This document shows, in pieces, positions 1 to 7,701 of a DNA stretch of 11,458 bases (its first letter is position 1; each line of letters starts with the position of its first letter). The position numbers and the translations under genes were made by a program. Origin of the DNA: Dictyocoela muelleri (taxonomy: Eukaryota > Microsporidia); the NCBI GenBank assembly GCA_016256075.1, contig SDVU01000672.1, forward strand, positions 1 to 11,458, given 5' to 3'. The notes under the pieces are model-generated. The model was given only the letters and a program-made list of their open reading frames with translations. It did not search any database and had not been told where the DNA came from.

Positions 1-19
1 TACCTGTATCCTGCCGAGT

Positions 20-174
20 CATTGATAAAACGAAAATCGCGTATACAGCTGGGCTTCTGGGTAGCTTAGGAAGTGATTATTATTGGAACACCAGAAACCA
101 AAGGTCATAAGACTATTATTGGAGACAACTCTCCGGGTTGGCAGCTATGGATGTTGTCAGCATGTAATATAATA
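20..174. repeat. Unclassified ~155-bp direct repeat, left copy
   Basis: This stretch aligns with 11296-11454 in the same orientation at roughly 65-70% identity by eye. Shared blocks include CATTGATAAAA, GCGTATACA, a CGGGTTG block and TGTCAGCATGTA. Near the end, 139-159 folds as a 7-bp stem with a 7-base loop (TGGCAGC / GTTGTCA, two G-T pairs), and the other copy keeps the same stem with compatible base changes. No long reading frame is shared: the reverse strand gives similar short peptides in both copies but with stops. It could be a satellite monomer, a MITE or SINE-like family, or an untranslated part of a repeated transcript. I do not recognise the family. Confidence 0.6.
139..159. other. 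Conserved hairpin in left direct repeat
   Basis: TGGCAGC and GTTGTCA pair over 7 positions around a 7-base loop. At 11415-11435 the second repeat copy has the perfect stem TGACAAT / ATTGTCA with a loop of the same length. Two G-T pairs here correspond to A-T pairs there, and one C-G pair corresponds to T-A. Keeping the fold while the bases change points to selection on structure, but two copies are too few to be sure. Confidence 0.45.
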
Positions 175-194
175 TAAGTGTTTATGAATGCCTA

Positions 195-214
195 AACTCG
201 TCATATGACGAGTT
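195..214. repeat. 20-bp perfect palindrome, proposed left end of MULE
   Basis: AACTCGTCATATGACGAGTT is its own reverse complement, centred on CATATG. Close copies occur at 8863-8884 and, less perfectly, at 8924-8940. Because the first two lie 47 bp upstream and 113 bp downstream of the MULE transposase remnant, they are read here as its terminal inverted repeats. A palindrome looks the same in both orientations, so orientation alone cannot prove this; the matching bases just inside the palindromes are the better argument. Confidence 0.55.
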
Positions 215-261
215 GATTCTGTTTAAAATATATTTTTAAATTTATATTGACCCCATTAAAT

Positions 262-1284
262 ATGATAAACGATTTTATTTATTCAAAAACACAGCGTGAT
301 AAACCTCTTTTGATACATAATGATTATTTAAATACCTTCATGCGGAAGAAAATGAAATTAAAAAATGGCGTTGGCAGATTAGAGATTGCGAGAGAGGGAT
401 ACAAGCTAATGAATCCTAAATGGTAAAATTTTTGAGAAATATACATTTAGGCGATAATATCAAAGTGAAAATTCATTTTAAAAAAACAAGAAATAAAGTT
501 AAATGCAAATAATATTTTCAAAAGAATTTCGGATATCGTTTTTAACGTGTTTAAAACAATATATAAAGATAAAATACCTTATATACCTACCGAAAAGATT
601 TTGGAAAATACGGTTAATAAAATAAAAAATTCCAAATATAAAGAATATGTGTTTCCTTTCTAGATTTACAGAATAATTAGATTATAATAATCATAACGAT
701 TCATTTCTTAAATTTGATTCTGATGTTAAATATGAAATACGGGTTGTGATTTCCCAAAAAAAAGTTTTCAGAAAGAATCAATGAAAAAATGGATATTTGG
801 TTGGTAGAAAGGATATTCTAACCAGTTCCAAGTAGATTTGCGAAACTTATAGCAGTGCATTGTACAATAAGCTCTTAAACTTTTGCCTTATGTTTCATAC
901 TGCTAAAAACAAAGAAATAGCTTATGATCAATGTTTTAAATATCTAAAAAATAACAAACACGTTACCAATAGCAATAATAATCATTTTGAATTCACTACA
1001 CAAAACATTTATTGTGTCATATATTTTTAGATGTAATTTTCATTTTCACATTCTTTGTGGAGGCAAAATTTGATCTTCTGATAACAAAACTCTTTATACG
1101 CAGTTTTTCATTAAAATGTTTTAAAAAGATTTTGAACTTTTCAATTATTTTCCGATCTCTGAAGTTCAATAGGAATATTTAAAACTAAAAAAAATGAATA
1201 TAAAAATTTAGAAACAATTTTGAGAATTTCTATAATTGAATTGAAACAAATTATCTGGGGAAATATGTTTATGGAATATTTATA
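262..1284 (+). pseudogene. MULE transposase remnant, N-terminal and core part (FLYWCH-like start)
   Basis: A fossil of a Mutator-like transposase. A 54-codon frame from the ATG at 262 to the TAA at 424 begins with a FLYWCH-type opening (QRDKPLLIHNDYL). In the next frame, TGG CGT TGG at 366 and a Cys at 387 fit the WRC..C part of that zinc finger, followed by HLGD near 450. From 511 to 660 the frame encodes PYIPTEKILENTVNKIKNSK, the kind of linker seen between FLYWCH and the transposase core. Blocks PVPSRFAKL (about 819) and YDQCFKYLKN (about 923) resemble the first core block of MULE transposases. FSHSLWRQ (about 1043-1066) resembles the later F-H-F-x-Q-x-x-W-R block. Several frame changes and in-frame stops separate the blocks, and the spacing between core blocks is shorter than usual, so internal deletion is likely. 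A decayed host FLYWCH gene is less likely given the core blocks. Confidence 0.65.
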
Positions 1285-1287
1285 CAG

Positions 1288-1365
1288 GGTTATGCATTAA
1301 TATATTAAAAATTATGCATTAATATATTAAAAATTATGCATTAATATATTAAAAATTATGCATTA
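1288..1365. repeat. Left 22-bp AT-rich tandem array (about 3.5 units)
   Basis: Three full units and one partial unit of TATGCATTAATATATTAAAAAT follow one another almost without change. The array stops at ATGCATTA, where the inner element's TA-CAGG terminus begins. The reverse-complement array continues at 3376. Confidence 0.85.
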
Positions 1366-1378
1366 CAGGTTTTTTCAA

Positions 1379-1545
1379 TTAGTGAGAGCGCTATTTGCAG
1401 TTAGTGAGAGCGCTATTTGCAGTTAGTGAGAGCGATCTTTGCAGTCAGTGAGAGCGATCTTTGCAGTTAGTGAGAGCGATCAATTGTTAGAAGTGATTTT
1501 TTCTATTAGTGAGAGCGATCTAATAATTAGTGAGAATGATCTTTT
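1379..1545. repeat. 22-bp subterminal array, unit TTAGTGAGAGCGATCTTTGCAG (left)
   Basis: Seven GTGAGAGCG or near copies occur in this stretch, most at 22-bp spacing. The last two are spaced wider by an insert around GTTAGAAGTGATTTTTTC. The unit is more GC-rich than its surroundings. Subterminal repeated motifs of this kind are often transposase-binding sites in non-autonomous DNA transposons; that role is inferred. Confidence 0.85.
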
Positions 1546-1554
1546 CAATTGTAA

Positions 1555-1725
1555 CAGCGATTTTTGTTTTTTTTCAAAATTCAATACAGTGGTTTTCAAA
1601 GTTATAAGTCACTTTTTCAAACTTAATAACCCCTTTGTTAAAATTTACAAACCCCTTTTTTCAAACTTACAAACCCTCCTTTTATTTCAAACTTATAAAC
1701 CCATCTTTATAAAGTTATAGAAACA
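1555..1725. repeat. Degenerate ~20-bp array, TTTTTCAAACTTACAAACCC type (left)
   Basis: About six imperfect copies of a T-run followed by CAAACTTA(C/T)AA(A)CCC lie end to end. The inverted counterpart is at about 3003-3175. The open frame running through it exists only because the repeat unit lacks stops in that frame. Confidence 0.7.
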
Positions 1726-1774
1726 TTTTGACAGTGTTATAAATAATCCGCGTAAATTTGTAACGATTATTTAT

Positions 1775-2310
1775 GTTTTTAACCCATTTTTTTAGCCCAT
1801 CTTATTCAACCCCTATTTAAAACCCTTATTTTTAAACTTTTATTTTTTTACTCTCTGTTTATACCTCCTATTTTTCAACCCTTATTTTTTTGCCCCATTA
1901 TTTTTAGCCCCTACTTTCTATACCTTATTTTTTATCCTTATTTTTTATTCCTCGTCTTTTAAACCTTATTTTTAACCCTCATTTTTAAACCAATATTTTT
2001 ATACCCATATTTTTTAGCCAATGTTTTTTTACCCCTATATTTTCAACTTTATTTCTTGACTCATATTTTTCACCCCGTTTTTTTTTAACCCGATTTTACA
2101 ACCCATATTTTTTATTCCATGTTTTTTAGCCCTAATTTTAGAGCCCTAATTTTTTAGCCCTTATTTTTCAACCTCTGTTTTTTTCCATTTTTAACCCCTT
2201 TTCTCTATCACTGTTCTTTAACCCTTATTTCTTACCCTTATTTCTTACCCTTATTTCTTAACTCTTATTTTTAAACATTATTTTTTTAACCCTTATTTTA
2301 TAGCCCTGGT
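1775..2310. repeat. Pyrimidine-rich degenerate array, TTATTTTTTAACCC type
   Basis: Several dozen imperfect 13-16 bp units of T-run plus ARCCC or ACCCC fill this stretch. The top strand is strongly T and C rich with few G. A run of near-identical CCCTTATTTCTTA units at about 2221-2260 shows recent local expansion. The mirror-image A and G rich array lies at 2330-2440 and 2562-2960. Confidence 0.75.
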
Positions 2311-2329
2311 AAGAACTTTATTGCAAATA

Positions 2330-2440
2330 ACAGGAGCTAAAAATGGTTTTATAAAAAGGGGCTAAAAAATAAAGGTTTAAAAATAGAGGATAAAAAACAT
2401 GGTTAAAAATAAGATCAAAAAATAGGGTTAGAAAATAGAA
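2330..2440. repeat. Short purine-rich array inside the foldback centre
   Basis: Units such as GGGGCTAAAAAATA and GGTTAAAAATA appear here in the polarity of the right arm, before the unique spacer. The point where strand polarity flips is therefore about 2305-2330, not the middle of the spacer, so the centre is asymmetric. Confidence 0.6.
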
Positions 2441-2561
2441 GTTTAGGATCTTACTCCTTTACCCTATTCCAGCTTTGGATGTTCCTTTCCATTTTATAAT
2501 GAAATAAATTATAAATTTAATTATATATCCCGTTTTTTTTCCCATGGGGGAAATGGGATAG
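2441..2561. other. Unique spacer of the foldback element with a central hairpin
   Basis: The only part of the inner element without obvious tandem repeats. ATCCCGTTT (2527-2535) pairs with AAATGGGAT (2551-2559), allowing one G-T pair, and encloses the perfect palindrome CCCATGGG at 2541-2548. No coding sequence is recognisable. Confidence 0.55.
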
Positions 2562-3002
2562 ATTCGATGTTAAAAAACAAGTGTTAAAAAATGGTTAAAA
2601 ATAGGGGTAGAAAAATAATGGTTAAAAAACATGGACTAAAAAATATGAGTTGTAAAATCGGTGTGGAAAAATAGGGCTGAAAAATAGGGGTCAAGAAAAT
2701 GGGGTGAAAATATAGGGGTTGAAAAACGTAGGCTAAAAAATATGTGTGTAAAAATATTGGTTAAAAAATAAGGGTTAAAAGACAGATGATAAAAAATAAG
2801 GGATAAAAAATAAGGTATAAAAAGTAGGGGCTAAAAATCAGGGGCCAAAAAATAAGAGTTGAAAAATGGGGGTTTAAAACAGCGGGTAAAAAAAAATAAA
2901 AGTTTAAAAATAAGGGTTGAAAATATAGATTGAATAAGATGAGCTAAAAAAATGGGTTAAAAACATAAATAATCGTTACAAATTTACGCGGATCATCTAT
3001 AA

Positions 3003-3175
3003 CTCTGTCAAAATGTTTCTATAACTTTATAAAGATGGGTTTATAAGTTTGAAAAAAGGGTGGTTGTAAGTTTGAAAAAGGGGGGTTATAAATTTTAACA
3101 AAGGGGTTATTAAGTTTGAAAAAGTGACTTATAACTTTGAAAACCACTGTTTTGAATTTTGAAAAAAAAAAAATA
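3003..3175. repeat. Degenerate ~20-bp array (right, inverted)
   Basis: Inverted counterpart of 1555-1725, with units of the type GGGTTTATAAGTTTGAAAAA. The minus-strand frame through it encodes nearly the same peptide as the plus-strand frame in the left arm, as expected from the inverted repeat. Confidence 0.7.
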
Positions 3176-3199
3176 AAAATCGCTGTTACAATTGAAAAG

Positions 3200-3366
3200 A
3201 TCATTTTTACTAATTATATAGATCGCTCTCACTAATAGAAAAAATCACTTCTAACAATTGATCGCTCTCACTAACTGCAAAGATCGCTCTCACTGACTGC
3301 AAAGATCGCTCTCACTAACTGCAAAGATCGCTCTCACTAACTGCAAATAGCGCTCTCACTAATTGA
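3200..3366. repeat. 22-bp subterminal array (right, inverted)
   Basis: Six CGCTCTCAC copies plus one degenerate copy (TTTTTAC near 3206) mirror the seven GTGAGAGCG copies on the left, including the wider spacing around the CACTTCTAAC insert. Equal copy number on both sides shows that the arms arose from one ancestral arm rather than by separate expansion. Confidence 0.85.
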
Positions 3367-3375
3367 AAAATCCTG

Positions 3376-3485
3376 TAATGCATAATTTTTAATATATTAA
3401 TGCATAATTTTCAATATATTAATGCATAATTTTTAATATATTAATACATAATTTTTAATATATTAATACATAATTTTTAATATAT
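3376..3485. repeat. Right 22-bp AT-rich array, part before the LTR insertion
   Basis: About five units of TAATGCATAATTTTTAATATAT, inverted relative to 1288-1365. The array is cut at 3485, where the LTR begins, and resumes at 7937 with the same phase after a repeated ATAT. Confidence 0.85.
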
Positions 3486-3809
3486 TGTAGCACTCACTAA
3501 TTCGGCTACAAATCATGATGGAAATAATAAAGAGGCTGATGGTATTGTTCTATTGACAGGAGAAGAAATTGATAATTCAGCTGGTTCGAGATGATCAAAA
3601 AATAAATCAAATAATAATAAAAAATTATCATTCTACGTTCTAAGATTAAAAATAAGACTCTAGATCAAATATAAAGATCAACAAAAACTGATGAAAAAAG
3701 CATAAATGAAGTCGCATTATGGCACCCATGCACAATTGGGATGAACATTTAATAAAATATTTTAACAAATCTCTTTTAGTTTCAAAATTTAATTTGGATA
3801 GATACCGCA
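3486..3809 (+). repeat. 5' LTR
   Basis: Begins TGTAGCACTCACTAATTCGG and matches 7614-7936 at about 93-94% by eye, differing by scattered substitutions and a few short indels. AATAAA at 3751-3756 is a likely polyadenylation signal within it. It carries a copy of the end of the pol reading frame because that frame runs into the 3' LTR. Confidence 0.9.
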
Positions 3810-3812
3810 ACT

Positions 3813-3822
3813 TGGCTCAAGG
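3813..3822 (+). other. Possible primer-binding site
   Basis: TGGCTCAAGG starts three bases after the 5' LTR. TGG is the expected complement of the CCA end of a primer tRNA. I cannot match the rest to a specific tRNA from memory, so the primer is unknown. Confidence 0.4.
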
Positions 3823-3846
3823 AAAGAAACCATCATCAATACAAGA

Positions 3847-4690
3847 ATGAGTCTAAGGGAAATCGACGAAGGAATCCGCAGAGAAGAGCGCTGTCTGCAA
3901 CAAGGAATATCCAATGATCAAAAATTTGACACCGCGTGTTTTTAATATAAAAATGAAGAATCAGGATTAAAAATGATACATAAACTCAACGCACTAATAT
4001 CTCTAGAGGAGCAGAACATACTAAATTGGTGAACTAGTTTCAAAGAGTTGTCACGAATTTGCAACTGGACGGATGCAGTACAAAGAGACGTATTGAGGCA
4101 AATCGTTGACATAAACCTCCAATATCAAGTAGGAGAAGCCAGCACTGCTGATGAACTTTTATACAAACTTATTAAACTTAAATACAATAATAATACGCCC
4201 TATAAATACCAAAATCAAATATCAAATATTAGGCAATACAATTTCTTTTAATACGAGCTTACCTTCATGAAATAAAAACATCAACTCAGAAACTAGCTCT
4301 ATCTCTTGATTGGAACGAGATTGCAACAATTGAAAAAATCCAAGAGTTATTCTACAGCGGTTTAGATGACTCAGTTAAATTTGAAATAATGAAAAACACT
4401 CATCGCGATTTTGAAACAGTTTTAAGAATATTGATTGATATAGAAAATTTTATCGTCGAAAACATTAGGAAACGATTACAAGAAAAATTTTATTCACAGA
4501 AATACTCCCCCAACACAAAAAAACGGCAAAATCGGTCATAAACACATAAAGCATGAGATTAAATATAAAAATGAGTATAAACCTCATAAAAAACATGAAT
4601 CTAAATTCTGCTCACTACATAAAACAAACACTCACAACTCTTCAGATTTTCGCGTCTTAAAAAACAAAAATCTGACAATAAAATAAATAA
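3847..4690 (+). pseudogene. Gag remnant of the LTR element
   Basis: Fossil of the structural gene of the LTR retrotransposon, lying between the primer-binding site and the protease as expected. The region at about 4048-4500 is rich in charged and amphipathic stretches (for example QRDVLRQIVDINLQYQVG) of the kind found in retroelement capsid domains, but it has no signature motif. A basic Lys/His-rich stretch follows. At about 4606-4655 there is a Cys-Ser-Leu-His-Lys-Thr-(x)2-His segment resembling the Cys/His nucleic-acid-binding knuckle of some Ty3/gypsy Gag proteins. The assignment rests mainly on position. It is broken in several places. Confidence 0.6.
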
Positions 4691-4779
4691 TTAAGAAAAT
4701 CCCAAGAAGAGTTATACTATAAACGAACCACGATGTGCACCAAAAACGCTATAAATACCATTGTAAATAAATAAAAAAA

Positions 4780-5216
4780 CGTTTAGTGGCCTTATCGATA
4801 CCGGTTCAGTAGAGAATTATATATCCGATGGTCTATCATCTCACATGAACATTCATACGACTAATTTCCCTCAAAAGAAGGTGACCGAAGTAGGCAATGG
4901 AGAACAAGTAGATATAACGAAAGAAGCTTAAGTTAAATTCAAGTTAATAAATGACGTTAATAATTACTACATTTCAAAATTTTATATTATGCCTAATCCA
5001 AATTATCAGATAATTTTAGGCATACGATTTTTATTGGAAAACGAAGCAGTAATAAATATCAAAGAAGGGTTTATAAACATTGACGGATATGAGGATGCAA
5101 TAAGTGAATGTACGGCAAACAAAAATCAAGCTGAAACTAGTATTATCGATAAAACAAAAACATTCGTACTAGCAAACCCAAGAGATAAAATTCTAAATTT
5201 AATAAATGAAATATAA
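4780..5216 (+). pseudogene. Aspartic protease remnant of the LTR element
   Basis: The retropepsin domain releases the parts of the polyprotein. GLIDTGS, with the catalytic Asp codon at 4797-4799, is the active-site motif. About 75 codons further on, IILGIRFLLENEAVINIKEG is the conserved ILG-x-x-FL segment that ends such domains. The long open stretch at 4989-5216 covers this second half and a linker towards RT. Fossil, no longer continuous. Confidence 0.75.
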
Positions 5217-5285
5217 AGGATTAATCCTACGTGTGGCCAATTACCGAACGTTTTACATAAAGTCGATCTGATTTCTAACTTTAAT

Positions 5286-6073
5286 ATGACAATGCGCGAG
5301 TACCCAGTCCCTATCGGAATGCAAGACGAAGTCTTGAGTCATTTGGAACCTCTCATCAAAAATGAAATAAATTCAGAACAAGAGACAAACTATATCTCGC
5401 CAGCATTCATAATTAAGAAAAAAAACGGGAAGATACGCCTAGTTGTAGATTACAGGTATTTAAATAGTATTACAAAAAAAGTGAACCAATTCACACACAA
5501 TATGTTCGAACTTTTAGGTAAATTAAAGGAATCTAAATTTTTCTCAAGTATAGATTTAAACCGAGGTTATTATCAAATAGCCATTGAAGACAATGACATC
5601 GAAAAGACAGGCTTTAAAATAATGAACATAACATTTGTATTTCGCAGAATGCCATTCGGCCTTTGTAACGCACCTACGCACCTTCTACATTTCAAAAGGC
5701 TATGAACCATATTTTTAAAAATATTGAAAATTATATAATCTATCTTGACGACATCTTGATATACACAAAAGATATCGAAAACCATTACAGAACACTAGAG
5801 AAGGTATTCCAAACTATTAGAAAAAACAAGTTTTCTGTAAATTTTGATAAGTGTGAATTTGTTAAAAATCAAATAAACTTCTTAGGCAATATTATAACCG
5901 AGAAAGAAATACTCCCAAACGTATCAAAGCTAGACAATATAAATTGTGATTCTGTCAAAACGAAAAAGCATCTTCAACATATACTTGGCATTATTAATTG
6001 GTATCGTCCATTCATTCCTCATATATCAACAAAACTTCATTCAATATATGAAATTCTCAAGGTAAAAAAATAA
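5286..6073 (+). pseudogene. Reverse transcriptase remnant of the LTR element
   Basis: The best-preserved part of the element. In order it shows SPAFIIKKKNGKIRLVVDYR (fingers), FSSIDLNRGYYQIAIED (first catalytic Asp), FRRMPFGLCNAP (5652-5675 for the PFGLCNAP core), and YLDDILIYTKDIENH with the two catalytic Asp codons at 5741-5752. CEFVKNQINFLGNIIT follows in the thumb region and a connection towards RNase H (INWYRPFIPHIS). The combination of VVDYR, LNRGYYQI and YLDDILIY is typical of Ty3/gypsy RTs. The coding region is broken. Confidence 0.9.
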
Positions 6074-6099
6074 AAATAAAGTTATCAAACGAGGAAAAA

Positions 6100-6520
6100 A
6101 TGACAATACATCAAATAGTCGAAGAGATAAAACAAAAACCCCTATTAAACCATCCTAATATAAACGAAAGTATTGAATTGAAATGCGACGCATCTAAACA
6201 TGGAATCGGATCAGTTCTACTCCAAAAGGGTAAGATAATAAATTCTACAGCTCAAAATACAACCCACAAGAAAATAATTATTCTATCGTGGAAAAGGAAG
6301 TCTTATCAATCATAAAATCACTAAATCATTTGTAACCACTTATTTACAACACAAAAATATTCATATACACTGATAACAAGAATCTAACATTCAAGAGTCT
6401 TTTGACCAAAAGGATTGAAAGATGGGAAAAATATTCTAGAAGAATACAATTATGAGCTTTTACATATCGAAGGAAAACAAATAAGTACGCTGATTCGTTA
6501 TAAAGACTTTTGAATATTTC
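6100..6520 (+). pseudogene. RNase H remnant of the LTR element
   Basis: IELKCDASKHGIGSVLLQKG at about 6172-6231 carries the first catalytic Asp of the Ty3/gypsy RNase H domain. Further on, IYTDNKNLTF (about 6363-6392) resembles the conserved TD(N/H)-x-x-L block. NKYADSL near 6480 matches the N-x-x-AD-x-L segment that closes the domain in gypsy relatives. RNase H would remove the RNA strand during reverse transcription. Fossil, broken. Confidence 0.75.
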
Positions 6521-6649
6521 AGAAATAACTGACGTATACGAAAAATATAGAAAAGAACTTCCCAAATCTGAAATTTAATCAATAAAAAAAGAACTACTAT
6601 GCAAAGATAAATGTGATTTTCAGAAAAAAACGAGACCTTAACGAAATTA

Positions 6650-7445
6650 AAATCTATAATAACACTACTACACAGAAAATTCATCCACCCTGGAAGAAAT
6701 AAAATGGAACTACTAGCTAGACGTTACTTCAAAATACCAGGAATAAAGCGTATTATACGCGAAGTCAGTACTGAATGCATTATTTGCAACACATAAAAAG
6801 ATTTTAAACAGTTATACGGGGTCAAAACCAACAGGTTGAGCGTTTAAAAACCAAATGAATACATATAATAGATATAAAAAGACCAATCAAAACACATCAC
6901 TTTAAACGAACTAATAAATCAAGATATTTCTATATATTAGTCATCCACGATAATTTTTCTAGATACGTAGAACCAATCATTATTTATAATATCGAAACAA
7001 CTACTATCATATCAAACCTTTTGAATTCATGGATAACTAAATACGGCGCGCCCAGTAAATGCCTTACCGATAATGGTTGCCAATTCATTTCAGAGAAAAA
7101 TTTAATCACATAATGAACAAATACGGCATAGAACACATCAAATCTGCGCCCCATAATCCAACGGGTAACTCAATTATTGAACGAATAAAATCAAAATAGT
7201 ACTCAGGATTTCAAAGGGGCTTTCGATAAATGAACTAATTAAAAATATATGGACAAGGTTAAACCTCAATATTGGCCTAAGCACAGGCCATGTACTCTAT
7301 GAAATATTTTTCAAGAAATCAATTTTTAAAAACAATAACGAAAAAATTATGATAAACGAGAAGAAAATAATTGAAAAGCTAATGAGAAGAATAAATAACA
7401 ATAATCTTAGAATAAAAAGAAAGAAAATCTATTACAAACCAGTGA
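6650..7445 (+). pseudogene. Integrase remnant of the LTR element (zinc-binding and core domains)
   Basis: LLHRKFIHPGRNKMELLARR followed by CIICNT (about 6666-6792) is the H-x-x-x-H...C-x-x-C zinc-binding domain. VIHDNFSRYVEP (about 6942) is the block just after the first catalytic Asp region, and TKYGAPSKCLTDNGCQF (about 7040-7090) holds the second catalytic Asp. SAPHNPTGNSIIERI (about 7145-7189) holds the catalytic Glu. The order and spacing are normal for a retroelement integrase. Fossil, broken. Confidence 0.8.
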
Positions 7446-7446
7446 A

Positions 7447-7701
7447 TTGTTTTATTTGAAAAACTACAGTCCCGACAAAGTTGACCCAAAGTGGAAAGGA
7501 CCTTACAGAGTCATAAGAATATCAAGTGGTAAGAATAATGTATATGTTGATAAAGGTAATAAAATCGAGCGCGTATCAGTAAATAACATGAGACCTATTC
7601 GCGGAGGGGAGGATGTAGCACTCACTAATTCGGCTACAAATCATGATGAAAATCATAAAGAGGCTGATGTTATTGTTCTATATGACAGGAGGGAAGATTG
7701 A
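7447..7701 (+). pseudogene. Integrase C-terminal (GPY/F) end of pol, running into the 3' LTR
   Basis: An open stretch of about 84 codons containing DPKWKGPYRVIRISSG, the GPY/F module found at the C-terminal end of many Ty3/gypsy integrases. VSVNNMRPIRGGEDVALTNS follows. The frame passes straight through the polypurine tract and about 88 bases into the 3' LTR before stopping, so the final ~29 residues are encoded by LTR sequence. No env frame follows. Confidence 0.8.
7603..7613 (+). other. Polypurine tract of the LTR element
   Basis: GGAGGGGAGGA abuts the first T of the 3' LTR, the normal place and composition for the plus-strand primer in retroelement replication. It lies inside the end of the pol reading frame, where it encodes Gly/Glu-rich residues. 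Confidence 0.8.

Larger units (their letters stand above)
1366..2200. repeat. Left arm of the foldback inverted repeat
   Basis: The reverse complement of 2562-3375 follows this arm almost base for base, including the unusual CCGCGTAAATTTGTAACG block (about 1748-1765, matching about 2976-2993). Most differences are single bases or short length changes in T runs. Identity falls off inside about 2130-2200, so the inner limit is approximate. Confidence 0.8.
1366..3375. mobile_element. Inner 2-kb foldback element with TA-flanked CAGGTTTTTTCAATTAG ends
   Basis: The left terminus CAGGTTTTTTCAATTAGTGA and the right terminus, reverse-complemented, CAGGATTTTTCAATTAGTGA differ at one base, and both are flanked by TA. 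The arms (about 1366-2200 and 2562-3375) stay alignable throughout at about 90-95% identity. From the outside inward each arm holds a 22-bp array, a ~20-bp array and then a long 13-16 bp degenerate array. A central spacer of about 360 bp separates the arms. The architecture is like foldback elements (Drosophila FB is the classic example), while the TA duplication and CAG start point to Tc1/mariner-type mobilisation. There is no transposase, so it would depend on another element. Open frames inside it simply mirror each other and are not genes. Confidence 0.7.
2562..3375. repeat. Right arm of the foldback inverted repeat
   Basis: Reverse complement of the left arm, with the same order of arrays. 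Purine-rich 13-16 bp units fill 2562-2960, the CGTTACAAATTTACGCGG block lies near 2976-2993, ~20-bp units fill 3003-3175 and the 22-bp CGCTCTCAC array fills 3200-3366. Confidence 0.8.

Noticed and set aside
20-174. tRNA-derived SINE or Helitron end
   Set aside because: TAGCTTAGGAAG near 63-74 faintly resembles a Pol III A box, but no B box lies at the right distance and the second copy lacks it. The terminal hairpin is not followed by CTRR as a Helitron end would be.
1379-1545. CRISPR-like appearance of the 22-bp repeats
   Set aside because: The units are head to tail with no spacers, they are mirrored in the other arm, and the window is eukaryotic transposon DNA.
1439-1720. A 93-codon open frame on the plus strand
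   Set aside because: It runs through the 22-bp and ~20-bp repeat arrays, and nearly the same peptide is read from the other arm on the minus strand (3019-3204). Its openness is a by-product of repeat units lacking stops.
5573-6684. Open frames on the minus strand opposite RT and RNase H (5573-5785, 6344-6565, 6460-6684)
   Set aside because: They lie opposite recognisable pol domains, have no motifs, and are Leu/Phe/Ile-rich as expected of antisense AT-rich DNA.
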